The position numbers and the translations under genes were made by a program. 64,000 nt of DNA from Cryptosporidium bovis (lineage: Eukaryota > Apicomplexa > Conoidasida > Eucoccidiorida > Cryptosporidiidae). Where the stretch lies: NCBI GenBank assembly GCA_009768925.2, contig VHIT02000012.1, forward strand, positions 186,001 through 250,000, written 5' to 3'. A model generated the notes under the pieces. It saw only the letters and a program-made list of their open reading frames with translations. It ran no database searches and was not told where the DNA came from. Shown piece by piece: positions 25,974 through 35,424 of the stretch (within the stretch, counting starts at the first letter, position 1; each line of letters starts with the position of its first letter).

Positions 25974-28484
25974 ATGAACTTAACAACAAAATTATCGAGA
26001 TTTGTGGTGAATTATGACTCTGATTTAGGCAATTCAGAGTCGCTTCCATTAGCATGCGATTCACAGCAAATAGTATTAAAACCATTTAGGGATTATTCGT
26101 CGGAATTAAAGCTTAAATCAGATCATGATTTAAGACCAATATGGGTTTTTCCAGATGGGTTAATAATAGCAGAAACCTTCCATCAAAGCAGCAGCGCAGC
26201 CTGTGAGTTTTTGGTAACAATATCAGAACCATTGAGCAGGCCGGAGTTGATACATGAATACCAACTGACTATATTTTCTTTGTATGCAGCTGTTTCATTA
26301 GGAATAACGGTTGAGGGAATAATAGAAACATTGGAGAAATTCAGCAAGAATGAGATTCCAGGGGCGCTCATAGATACTATTAGAGAACACTGCAAGCTGT
26401 TCGGGAAACTCAAAATAGTTTTGTTCGAGGGTAAATATTTTATTGAAGCAACAAATAGACAGGAACTATTATATTTATTGTCTGACGATAATATAAAGTC
26501 ATCAAGAGTAGTCAGAAAAGTAAGTAAAAGTGAGGATAACGAAGTTGTCTATAACAGGGACAGCAACAGTGTAATTGGAAACAGTAACACAGATGGTGAT
26601 AATTCCACCACTGCAGATTTAAAAAAAGATACAAAGACGTCATCAGTGACCTTAAGTAAGGACGGTTTTAATATAAGAGAGGCACCTTCTTTGAACCCAA
26701 AGGATTTGGCTTTTAAAGTATCAGATAAATCAATGAAAGACAATAATGGTTCTTTGAACTCTGGTGGCGGAAATAAGAGTAATAATATGATTTATTCGTT
26801 TGAAATATCTCCAGATAAAGTTGATTTGGTAACAATGACATCTTTTGTGAATTTACATCGTCCACTTCTTTCAGAATACGATTTCAGATCAGATAACAAA
26901 AACCCTACACTAGACATGTCATTGAAGCATACCACTCAAATAAGATATTACCAAGAACAGGCATTGAGAATGATGTTTAGCAATGGGAGAGCGAGATCTG
27001 GAATCATAGTTTTGCCCTGTGGTTCAGGTAAAACATTAACAGGCATAACAGCAGCATGTACAATGAGAAAGTCTGTACTAATATTAACGACAAGTGCAGT
27101 TGCAGTTTCCCAGTGGAAACAACAATTTGAACAATATACAACTGTAGATTCAAACAAAGTACATTGTTTGACAAGCAACAGTAAGGAGTTACTTGGACCT
27201 CCAACTGAAGCACAAATACTTGTAACCACATATACTATGATGGCCTTTACTGGAAAAAGAAGCACATCTTCTTCGCAGATAATTACACAAATACAAGGCA
27301 GAGAATGGGGTCTTATTATTTTTGATGAGGTACAATTTGCTCCAGCTCCTGCATTTAGAAGAATAAATGGGATAGTAAAGGCTCATTGTAAACTTGGGCT
27401 AACTGCAACACTTGTAAGAGAAGATGACCTCATTCAAGATCTTCAATGGCTAATAGGCCCAAAACTCTATGAAGCAAATTGGATGGAACTTCAAGATAGG
27501 GGTTATTTGGCCAGAGCATTATGCAGCGAAGTTTGGTGTCCCATGACTTCCGATTACTACAGGGAGTATTTGGATTGTTCCCACGCTAAAAAAAAGAAAC
27601 TTTGGGTTTGTAACCCAAATAAACTGAGAGTATGCGAATTTTTAATTCGTTGGCATGAACAAAGAGGAGACAAAATACTTGTATTTAGTGATTCCTTATT
27701 TGCATTAATTAATATTGCAGTAGCACTAAAGAAGCCATTTGTATGTGGCAGCGTAGACACATTAGAAAGAATCAAGATATTACAACAATTCAAAGAAAAT
27801 CCTAATTTCAACACTGTATTTCTTTCTAAAGTCGGTGATAACGCAATAGATATACCACTTGCCAACGTAGTTATACAAATATCATTTAATTTTGCTTCTA
27901 GAAGACAAGAAGCACAAAGACTTGGTAGAATATTAAGACCAAAGCCATATTCAAATTGGAGAATAGGTAACTTAAATTCAGCAAATAGCAGCAACGATCA
28001 CTCAAACGAACAATTATACAATGCATTTTTCTATTCACTTCTTTCGAAAGACACCGAAGAAATGGAGTATGCAGACAAAAGACAACAATTCATTATTGAT
28101 CAAGGTTATAGTTATAGAGTAATCACAATGGAATCATTTCCCCTTGATAATGAAGATCTTCAGTACAGTGATTATGAAGTTCAATGTAAAATGCTTGAAT
28201 TGATAAAGAAAAGTGATGATTCTCTAAATGACGACGAAACAGGTGTTAATCAAGACGATATTGGAAAATTAATGAACGATTCCTCCAATATACTTGATTC
28301 TACAATTACAAAGACATCGAACATTGACAAATTTTCAACTTTCTCAATTAACATGAATCATTTTTCTCGCAATAATTTGGATAATAAAACAAAGAGACCA
28401 GCAATTTCTCTTAAAAAAACTACTAAAATAAATGAGATGCATTCACTATTTAGAAATTTTCATAAAAGCAGGCAACAAAAGTGA
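25974..28484 (+). CDS. XPB: TFIIH DNA helicase/translocase XPB (ERCC3/RAD25/Ssl2)
   Basis: 836 residues from the first ATG in frame (25974). The frame extends upstream without an ATG to a GTG at 25863, and a spliced start is possible. XPB is the ATPase of TFIIH that opens promoters and damaged DNA. The N-terminal domain is recognisable (DHDLRPIWVFPDG, then LYAAVSLGI). Helicase motifs are Walker A PCGSGKT near residue 348, the DExH box near 451 written DEVQ instead of the usual DEVH, TATLVREDD with the XPB-specific RED motif near 482, and motif VI RRQEAQRLGRILR near 640. The C-terminal region holds YNAFFYSLLSKDTEEMEY and QFIIDQGYSYRVIT, as in other XPB proteins. A roughly 100-residue Ser/Asn-rich linker separates the N-terminal domain from the helicase core. 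Confidence 0.93.
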   Translation: MNLTTKLSRFVVNYDSDLGNSESLPLACDSQQIVLKPFRDYSSELKLKSDHDLRPIWVFPDGLIIAETFHQSSSAACEFLVTISEPLSRPELIHEYQLTIFSLYAAVSLGITVEGIIETLEKFSKNEIPGALIDTIREHCKLFGKLKIVLFEGKYFIEATNRQELLYLLSDDNIKSSRVVRKVSKSEDNEVVYNRDSNSVIGNSNTDGDNSTTADLKKDTKTSSVTLSKDGFNIREAPSLNPKDLAFKVSDKSMKDNNGSLNSGGGNKSNNMIYSFEISPDKVDLVTMTSFVNLHRPLLSEYDFRSDNKNPTLDMSLKHTTQIRYYQEQALRMMFSNGRARSGIIVLPCGSGKTLTGITAACTMRKSVLILTTSAVAVSQWKQQFEQYTTVDSNKVHCLTSNSKELLGPPTEAQILVTTYTMMAFTGKRSTSSSQIITQIQGREWGLIIFDEVQFAPAPAFRRINGIVKAHCKLGLTATLVREDDLIQDLQWLIGPKLYEANWMELQDRGYLARALCSEVWCPMTSDYYREYLDCSHAKKKKLWVCNPNKLRVCEFLIRWHEQRGDKILVFSDSLFALINIAVALKKPFVCGSVDTLERIKILQQFKENPNFNTVFLSKVGDNAIDIPLANVVIQISFNFASRRQEAQRLGRILRPKPYSNWRIGNLNSANSSNDHSNEQLYNAFFYSLLSKDTEEMEYADKRQQFIIDQGYSYRVITMESFPLDNEDLQYSDYEVQCKMLELIKKSDDSLNDDETGVNQDDIGKLMNDSSNILDSTITKTSNIDKFSTFSINMNHFSRNNLDNKTKRPAISLKKTTKINEMHSLFRNFHKSRQQK

Positions 28485-28534
28485 ATATGGTTATTTAAAA
28501 ATTAAGTAATATATCTATAGTCCAAAAAAGCTAG

Positions 28535-29149
28535 TTAGATAATATATTTTTTCATAAATTCCTTATGAAAATCATTGTGTAAGGTATCATTGATAAATCT
28601 TTTCTTTTTTTCTTTATATCTATGTTGATTTTTAAATACTGTATCGTCCATCCAACTCCTCTTTAATACGTAATCGTCGTAATCCTCATCTTTCTCATTG
28701 TCATCTGATGTTCTATTATATATTTCCTTTTCATCTCGAGGTAAATCTAATAGTGGGTTATTCTTCATCATTAGCTTTATTTTATTACTATTTTTCTCTT
28801 TTTCTTTCTCCTTTCTCTCTTTTTTTATCTTCTCAAGCTCAAGGAGAAGTTCCTCATCCTCATCTAATTCGTCTTCATCAACATTGCCGTTACTATCATC
28901 AACAATTAATATTTCATTATCGCTGTTGTCTGATTGGTTGTCGCACTCTCTCTCAGCAAAATCTACTACGTTACTACCCTTATCCTCATCATTTAAATAA
29001 TTAAATCCCTTTACGCTCACACTATCTTTCTTTTCTTCAGAGCCTTCTGTATCTTCTCTTCTATACTTAAGTTTTAAGTGACCTCTTTGTTCAGATTTAT
29101 GGAATTTTCTTGATTCTACTGTATATCTATTAACGTTGTACCCACTCAT
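28535..29149 (-). CDS. CWC15: Spliceosome-associated protein CWC15
   Basis: 204 residues, close to the usual family length (about 230). CWC15 belongs to the Prp19-associated/NTC part of the activated spliceosome. The conserved elements are in order: a short basic N-terminus ending GHLKLKYR, an acidic middle, the helix LLLELEKIKKERKEKEKEK, NNPLLDLP, and the C-terminal block RSWMDDTVFKNQ then KKRFINDTLHNDFHKEFMKKYI, which matches the human protein nearly word for word. It converges with the XPB gene, leaving only 50 bases between stop codons. Confidence 0.95.
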   Translation of the reverse strand: MSGYNVNRYTVESRKFHKSEQRGHLKLKYRREDTEGSEEKKDSVSVKGFNYLNDEDKGSNVVDFAERECDNQSDNSDNEILIVDDSNGNVDEDELDEDEELLLELEKIKKERKEKEKEKNSNKIKLMMKNNPLLDLPRDEKEIYNRTSDDNEKDEDYDDYVLKRSWMDDTVFKNQHRYKEKKKRFINDTLHNDFHKEFMKKYII

Positions 29150-29714
29150 CTTTATATCATTTCAAGGCCTCATCTTTAAAAGAATCTAATAATATATATT
29201 TCTCCTTGGTACCACAATATTTCGATAAAACTAAACAAATTTATACTCTTATTATTTCACCAGTTTTATACAATTACCATACCGGCCAATACAAAATCTA
29301 AAATAGTCAATTGGCGCTAAAAAAATTAACCCTTGGAAGGTATTTCTAAAAAGCAGTAAAAAAGGCAAGGAAAAAAAACGATTCGATGAATATGAAAGAC
29401 ACTTAAAAAATGTATGGAATGACAGTTAAATTAAACAAATTCCTCTTTTTATATGAATAGTCCTAATTTTTATTTTTCTTAATGATTTTGTCCTACTGTG
29501 GGGAAATTTCGTGTTGTATTTTTGACAATATGGGAAAGAACTGCATGTCTGCGAACATGCATTTATTACATAAATAATAAATTAATTGGTAAATAACAAC
29601 TCAATGGAAGAGAAATAGAATTAGTGCATTACTTTTCATTTTCGTAGAAAAAAATAAGCGAAAAAAGAACAATTTATAAAGATATGTTAAATCGTTTACT
29701 ATATCTAAAGAACG
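29150..29714. other. Divergent intergenic region with E2F-like and inverted AP2-like sites
   Basis: The gap lies between CWC15 (minus) and the acidic protein gene (plus). It contains TACCGGCC at 29279-29286, TTGGCGCT at 29311-29318, and the inverted pair TGCATGT-6 bases-ACATGCA at 29542-29561. No gene is visible in it. Confidence 0.5.
29542..29561. promoter_or_regulatory. Perfect inverted repeat TGCATGT/ACATGCA (AP2-dimer-like)
   Basis: TGCATGT (29542-29548) and its exact reverse complement ACATGCA (29555-29561) are separated by six bases, about 155 bases before the ATG at 29715. TGCAT is the core of many ApiAP2 sites, and a symmetric pair suggests dimer binding. Confidence 0.45.
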
Positions 29715-31874
29715 ATGATTTTTGAGAAAGCAGGAGTTGGTACATCAACAGAAGTCAATTATGATAGCAAAAGTAGAAATGATGGGATTAAAGAAATAAT
29801 AAATAATGACAACATACTAATAGAAGGCTTCTTGCCAGAAGAAAGTGATTTGTTGAATGAAGTAATTTGTATTAGGAATACTGACAACGATAATAGTAAT
29901 TACGAAAACTTTCAGGTGGATCTTACACGTTCTCCGGAATTCAATACGAGTAATTCCAAAGCAATTGACGAATTGATGCTCAATCGAATTAATATTAATA
30001 GCGATACTCTCTATTTTACTTTTCATGAAAACAATGAAGTGGATATAGGCAGTAAAACCGATAGAAACACAGAAGCAATATTGAAAAACAATAAATTAAC
30101 TGAATTTTCAACTTTATGCAATATCAAAGAAAGCAACAATCACATTGGTAATTATAATTTAACCAACCGTATTCCAATAATAAATTTGGTTTTATCTGAA
30201 AGTAACGTCAATGTACAGAATAACTACTGTGAGATCAAAACGATCAATGATAAACAGAATAATGTAAGCAAAACAGTTTATGAATTCTTGAAATACATTG
30301 AAAGAATACAAAACTTGATTTGTGTTAATTTCAGAAAAACAAAGTATTTAAGGTCTGGAATTGTTGGTTTAAATATATTTGGGTTCAAATGCGAAAGTAA
30401 GACGAAAAGGATGAAAAAAAAGAAAATGGATAATAATGTAATAAAAAATCATTTTCAACTTTCAATAAAGAACAAAATGAACATATTTAGATTGAGGGAT
30501 AGCAGGAAAAGTGATGGTACAGAATTTGTTATTGACCTTGGTTCATCATTCTTTCAAATTCCAAGTGAAGTGAATTCTTTGCAGAATGAAAATACATCGG
30601 TTGATAGCACTAAAAATGATGGTATAGAGACATTTGTATTATTTTCAGATAAAGAAATAAAAACGATGATAATGAATGATTTTGGTGGCAATAAAGGTAA
30701 TTTAAGCAATAAAATAATAGAATTAAATGATAACGATAGCATCGTAAAGAAAGCTGAATTTGATAAAAAAGATGAATTTTTTGTTACAGAGAAGAATCAA
30801 GAGAATGTGGTGGAGTTGGAAAAAAAAAACAGCCATTTTGAAAATACTAATAGTGAATTATTTTTTGGAGGAGACAATGATTCAAATGATACAGATACGA
30901 AAACTGAAGGCTGTGAAAATAACACAACCTATGATGAACATGAAAAATATTTGTATAGTACTTCGAAGGATAGTGATAAAATAAACATGGATAATGCGAA
31001 TAATTTTGATGACAACATAATTGATGGTATTATTATGGAAGGTTTTGATTATTTTTGTGTGGAAAATGAAAACAAGACAAAATATACAACTTCGGAGTCA
31101 AATTATTCAAACAAAGAAAGTGATTTAGGTAAATATAGGTATGAAAGGAACGATATTGATAGGTTGTCTGTATTTAATAATATGTATTGTGAACGAATAA
31201 CAGAGGGGAACAATGGGAAATTAGATGAATTCAACTATAATGAAGGTATTGACATTCTATTGGATAATGAAAGTTACTCAGTGGACAAGTCACGGAACAA
31301 ATTTCCTGTCATTGAAAGTGAGGGTGATGATGGTGAAAATATTAATAGTAGTGAAATCAAGGATGCATATTCAGCAATAATTGAGGAAGAATATGTAGTT
31401 AACGATTTACTTAAGAGTGAATCAACAAATCTACAATTTAATATTGAGGGTGCGAAACAACAAATAGAAAACTGTTATATAAATGACAGAGAGAATATGT
31501 TGTTGCTCGAAAACTTTATTGAAGGAAGTAGTCATGAACAAACAAATGATGCTTCTAGGGAATTAGAAACACGAAATGAAATCAATACTGAATTCAAGAA
31601 AAAAGGTAACAAAATAAATAGTGTTATTGATAGCCATTCAGAAAAAAGTACTATTTCTGAAATACCTAATTTAAAAGAGACCGAATACGAATTAAATCTG
31701 GAACTTAATAGTAAAAAAAAGAAATTTGGAGTGTTTGACAAATTAATATGTTTGACACGGAATAGGAATATAGTTAGAATGCACTCAAGTAACTTTACAA
31801 AAGAAACAATTAAGGCAATAGATATAATAAAAAGTTCCAGAAAAACAAACAACAAATCTGGATTAATTAAATAG
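29715..31874 (+). CDS. Unrecognised acidic Asn/Glu/Asp-rich protein
   Basis: 719 residues from the ATG at 29715; no family recognised. There is no signal peptide and no membrane segment. Most of the chain is acidic low-complexity sequence (Asn, Asp, Glu, Ser). Two stretches look more ordered. One is residues about 185-275, which is basic and carries YEFLKYIERIQNLICVNFRK, a KKKK run, and FQLSIKNKMNIFRLRDSR followed by EFVIDLGSSFFQIP. The other is the last about 50 residues, also basic (KKKKFGVFDKLICLTRNRN). The alternation of basic ordered islands and long acidic linkers suggests a nuclear or scaffolding protein, but this is only a guess. It is probably lineage-specific. Confidence 0.65.
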   Translation: MIFEKAGVGTSTEVNYDSKSRNDGIKEIINNDNILIEGFLPEESDLLNEVICIRNTDNDNSNYENFQVDLTRSPEFNTSNSKAIDELMLNRININSDTLYFTFHENNEVDIGSKTDRNTEAILKNNKLTEFSTLCNIKESNNHIGNYNLTNRIPIINLVLSESNVNVQNNYCEIKTINDKQNNVSKTVYEFLKYIERIQNLICVNFRKTKYLRSGIVGLNIFGFKCESKTKRMKKKKMDNNVIKNHFQLSIKNKMNIFRLRDSRKSDGTEFVIDLGSSFFQIPSEVNSLQNENTSVDSTKNDGIETFVLFSDKEIKTMIMNDFGGNKGNLSNKIIELNDNDSIVKKAEFDKKDEFFVTEKNQENVVELEKKNSHFENTNSELFFGGDNDSNDTDTKTEGCENNTTYDEHEKYLYSTSKDSDKINMDNANNFDDNIIDGIIMEGFDYFCVENENKTKYTTSESNYSNKESDLGKYRYERNDIDRLSVFNNMYCERITEGNNGKLDEFNYNEGIDILLDNESYSVDKSRNKFPVIESEGDDGENINSSEIKDAYSAIIEEEYVVNDLLKSESTNLQFNIEGAKQQIENCYINDRENMLLLENFIEGSSHEQTNDASRELETRNEINTEFKKKGNKINSVIDSHSEKSTISEIPNLKETEYELNLELNSKKKKFGVFDKLICLTRNRNIVRMHSSNFTKETIKAIDIIKSSRKTNNKSGLIK

Positions 31875-31920
31875 AAGTAATTTGTTGCTCAATACCTTAA
31901 AGCATTAGTAACTGAAGTGT

Positions 31921-31928
31921 TTGGCGCC
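31921..31928. promoter_or_regulatory. TTGGCGCC (E2F-type) site upstream of NAD kinase
   Basis: TTGGCGCC lies about 195 bases before the NAD kinase ATG, in the only gap (248 bases) between it and the preceding stop. Confidence 0.45.
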
Positions 31929-32122
31929 TTAGATGCACGGAAAATATATACAAGGGATTAAAACCAAGTGATACAAGGAATAATTTCCCTGAACATGGCA
32001 AATTAAAGTGTTTAATAACTTGTATTATTTATTATGTGCCGTATGATTTGACTTTCAAGTATTTTAGGTGAATCAAAAAAACGTATATACATTTTTGCAT
32101 TAATTTCCAAATAAAATAAACA

Positions 32123-33958
32123 ATGCATTATGGGGAAGGATTAATGTATGGTGATAACACCTGTAGATTTTCAAGAACACCGCAAAATATACTGATAGTA
32201 AAGAGACCGAGATCATTACATGTGAATATTCTGGCAGTTGATATAGCGAATAATTTAACAAAAAAATACAACGCAGTGGTATATTGTGAGGACGATTCTA
32301 TAGATGATTTTAAACAAATAGATGAAGACTTAGACATAAGAGCAGTGTCAGAAGTAAGAAATCACTTAGGAGAGGTAATAGACTTAGCAGTATCACTAGG
32401 AGGGGACGGTACACTACTATGGTTATCACACTTATTTCAGACATCTGTTCCACCGGTAATAAGTATATCAATGGGATCATTAGGATACATGTCGTTGTTT
32501 CATCACTCAAGAGCAAATGAAATAATAGAAAGGGTAATGGATCAAAAAACATTTGCCGTTTCACTACGTTCAAGATTGACATTGTATGTTCAAGATGATA
32601 ATGGTGAAATAACACACAAATCTTGTTTAAATGAATGCGTGTTTGAGAGGGGAGACAGACATTGCTTGGCGTCAATAGACGTGTATTGTTCAGGTTGTTA
32701 TTTTACTAGAGTTTTTGCGGATGGCTTGATATTAGCAACTCCATCAGGCTCAACAGCTTATTCAATGTCTGCAGGAGGTAGTATAGTTCATCCAAAAGTT
32801 TCCGGAATATTATTTACACCAATATGCCCGCATACATTATCATTTAGACCATTAATATTGCCAGATTCAACAGAATTACTTATTCACATTCCAGAGTCAT
32901 CTAGAGGCGGAGTTCAAGTTGCTCTAGATGGAAAAAGAGTGGCTGAACTTAAGAATGGTCAATTTGCAATAGTTAGAATGTGTTCATACCCTTTGCCATT
33001 GGTAATTTGCCCACAAACTATTGATTCAAACTGCAACCAAAATGAAATTGGCTTGTTGATAAGGGGTGATGTTGGATATGAGATAAATGATACTATGGAG
33101 ACTAGGACGGATTATTATAAAGATTCACGAAAAACGCAAGATGTATTATTTGTTTGCCCAATTTGCAGGAAATGCGAAAATTGTAAATGTGGTATAGAAG
33201 ATGATAATGAAATGTTAGGATTGGATGAAAATAACATAGTTAATTTATTGGACAAACACTTAAATAATCACCAATTTTATAGAAAAGATTACTGGTTCGA
33301 TTCATTGAATCATTCATTAGATTGGAATTCTCAAAGAGCCGCACAGATACCTTTAGATATGCAGGAAACAGTACCTAATAAGTACTCGGAACTTCAATCG
33401 AGTTTGAGGAGAAGTGATAGTACACATATCATTCACAATTATAGTGCAATGCAAATAAATAGAAAAATAGCACCTTTATCAACGATAGGTTTTTTAAAAA
33501 AAGTTAGGAAGATGTGCAAGGACGAAAGTGAATATAAACACGAATTTCGTACAGATATTAAGAATAATATAACATATTTGAATTTCAAAGCAAAGTGTCA
33601 AGACAGTAGTGAAATGGCAAATGGTGATGGTGAAATCAAAATAGATGGCAACCAAAACAATAGTGAAGAATTGATTAATATTGGTAATAATGAAATGAGT
33701 GTAGAGTTTAAAAGTCATATGGAAAATATTAAGGAAGGTTCAAGTAATGTTGTGAATAATGATTTGTGTAACGTTGATTTAGAGTACGATACTCAAAGAC
33801 CTAGTATAGTAATAGAAGACAAAAAAAATAACCCAAGTAAAAATGGTGTTGACAATGTAATAACAAACAATAAACAAATTAAAGTAAGAAACAAAATGAC
33901 ACCATTTTTTACACCTGTAAAAATACCAGAAGTAATAATATTGGATAGAAAAATATAG
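32123..33958 (+). CDS. NAD kinase with Cys-rich, disordered C-terminal extension
   Basis: 611 residues from the ATG at 32123. The enzyme phosphorylates NAD to NADP. The catalytic core (about residues 20-300) has the GGDG motif at 93-96 (SLGGDGTLLW), the NE pair at N170-E171, and the ADGLILATPSGSTAY motif at about 199-213 that closes over NAD, followed by HTLSFRPLILPDS. The core resembles eukaryotic cytosolic NAD kinases. The C-terminal 270 residues are extra: a small Cys cluster (CPICRKCENCKC, about residues 347-358) that might bind a metal, followed by Asn-rich sequence with no recognised domain. No mitochondrial or apicoplast leader is seen, in line with a cytosolic enzyme. Confidence 0.93.
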   Translation: MHYGEGLMYGDNTCRFSRTPQNILIVKRPRSLHVNILAVDIANNLTKKYNAVVYCEDDSIDDFKQIDEDLDIRAVSEVRNHLGEVIDLAVSLGGDGTLLWLSHLFQTSVPPVISISMGSLGYMSLFHHSRANEIIERVMDQKTFAVSLRSRLTLYVQDDNGEITHKSCLNECVFERGDRHCLASIDVYCSGCYFTRVFADGLILATPSGSTAYSMSAGGSIVHPKVSGILFTPICPHTLSFRPLILPDSTELLIHIPESSRGGVQVALDGKRVAELKNGQFAIVRMCSYPLPLVICPQTIDSNCNQNEIGLLIRGDVGYEINDTMETRTDYYKDSRKTQDVLFVCPICRKCENCKCGIEDDNEMLGLDENNIVNLLDKHLNNHQFYRKDYWFDSLNHSLDWNSQRAAQIPLDMQETVPNKYSELQSSLRRSDSTHIIHNYSAMQINRKIAPLSTIGFLKKVRKMCKDESEYKHEFRTDIKNNITYLNFKAKCQDSSEMANGDGEIKIDGNQNNSEELINIGNNEMSVEFKSHMENIKEGSSNVVNNDLCNVDLEYDTQRPSIVIEDKKNNPSKNGVDNVITNNKQIKVRNKMTPFFTPVKIPEVIILDRKI

Positions 33959-34068
33959 GACTAAATAAAACTTAAATTAACTTTTTCTTAATTAAATTAG
34001 CATTAAATATTTATCAGTAACATTTTTATCGACATTCATTGAATCATATATACTTTTGGCATCATCGG

Positions 34069-35424
34069 CTACAAATTCCAGAGAGAGTATTTTCCATCGC
34101 AACCAAAACAAATAATAGTTTTTTGGTTCTTTGGGAATGCATCAATGATCGGTCTTCTATGTACAGTATTTGGTTCATAATGTTTCATTGGATCAAAGTT
34201 ACTTAACCAAGTAGAATCTAAATATGGAGGTAAAATTGAAGAATTCAAATTTTTTGCATGCTCCCATACACAGCCACTAATCTGAGTAAAAATAATTGGG
34301 ATGCAATCATAACCAACTGCAACAATAGTTTTATCATCAACGAATTTTAAATTAAAAAAAGGAAGACCTTCCCATTTAAGTGTATCACTTATACAGTTGA
34401 GACTTTTATTTACCTCAGTGAAATATATATTGGAATCTTTGTCAGTAAATACAATTAAATTATTTTTTGGACTGATAGAGCATGCCAATATTGAATTTTG
34501 CGTATTTATACTTGATATTAATTTCAAGTCAAATTCTGTATATTCGAAGTCTTTTTTATCTAGTGATAGTGAATTTGAGCTGTTGCTTGAAATATAAAGG
34601 ATTAAGCCTTTATTTTCGATTCCACCACAAATGAGAAATCTATCATCATCACTCCAACAAATGCACGTCAGTGGCAAGTCCGAAATACTTACTTTAAGTT
34701 GTTCGAATTTAAGCAAGCTTCCTAATTCTATTATATCGGAATAATTTTCATTATTTGGAAGTAAAAAATGGTTATTTTCAGACTCATTACAACTCGTTAT
34801 CTTTTTTGAATTAAATATAAAAATGTCACCAGATGTGGTTGAAATCGAAAATTTACAATAATTATCCAGTACATTTGAAAATCTACATGATAATGGATAG
34901 CAATCTGATTGGAGGGTATTGATTATTTGCGTCACTATTTCAATATTTTCATTTCTCTCTTTCAATACCCAATTTATAACAAGGCGATCTTCCCCAACAG
35001 ATAAAAGTTGACTATATAGCAGCTTATTGTTAGCTTTATAGTAGCTTTTTGGCAGAAGTGACCAGTCGATCGATGATATGTTGCCTCTGTGCTTGTTCAA
35101 TTTTAGTGGTTTTTTACCTGATCTGAGGTCATTTTCGAGACGATAAATATAAATATCTTTGTTATCAGATACAATTGAAATGTCTGGGAAGAGGAAGCAG
35201 AGATGGGATTAATGTGTATTTGCAAGAATAAATGTCAACCGAATTGATAATTAAAATGAATCCGTCGAATTGACACATTTATTCGATAGTAATAAACAAA
35301 GTAACAATAACAGTAGTTATTATGGAACATATTCATCATTTTAAAACTTACATTCCCAGTTACTTGGATGAAAGCAAACACAGGTAACGTTAAGTTCAAC
35401 TTGCCTTTCAAGTGATACTTTCAT
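34069..35424 (-). CDS. ARPC1: Arp2/3 complex subunit 1 (ARPC1) homologue, two exons
   Basis: The gene is spliced. Exon 1 is 35424-35352 (ATG plus 73 bases in all), the intron is 35351-35184, and exon 2 is 35183-34069. The joined frame is 1188 bases, 395 codons plus stop. The donor reads GTAAGT and the acceptor follows a pyrimidine run ending CCCAG. Without exon 1 the frame has no ATG start (only TTG at 35100) and lacks the first WD40 blade. ARPC1 is the seven-bladed propeller subunit of the actin-nucleating Arp2/3 complex. Matches to family wording include HRGNISSIDW (human HNGQVTGIDW), GLPFFNLKFVDDKTIVAVGY followed by DCIPIIFT (human [28 protein letters not shown]) and the final GCDGKYSLWNL. 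The insert between blades 6 and 7 is shorter than in animals. A GGCGCC site lies about 155 bases upstream of the ATG. Confidence 0.85.
35184..35351 (-). other. Intron in the ARPC1 gene
   Basis: 168 bases, beginning GTAAGT (35351-35346) and ending in TTCCTCTTCCCAG (down to 35184), with in-frame stops just after the donor and before the pyrimidine tract. It interrupts a codon after its first base (T|AC, Tyr). Splicing restores the first WD40 blade and yields a frame with an ATG start. It is the only intron in the window that I can support on both boundaries. Confidence 0.8.
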
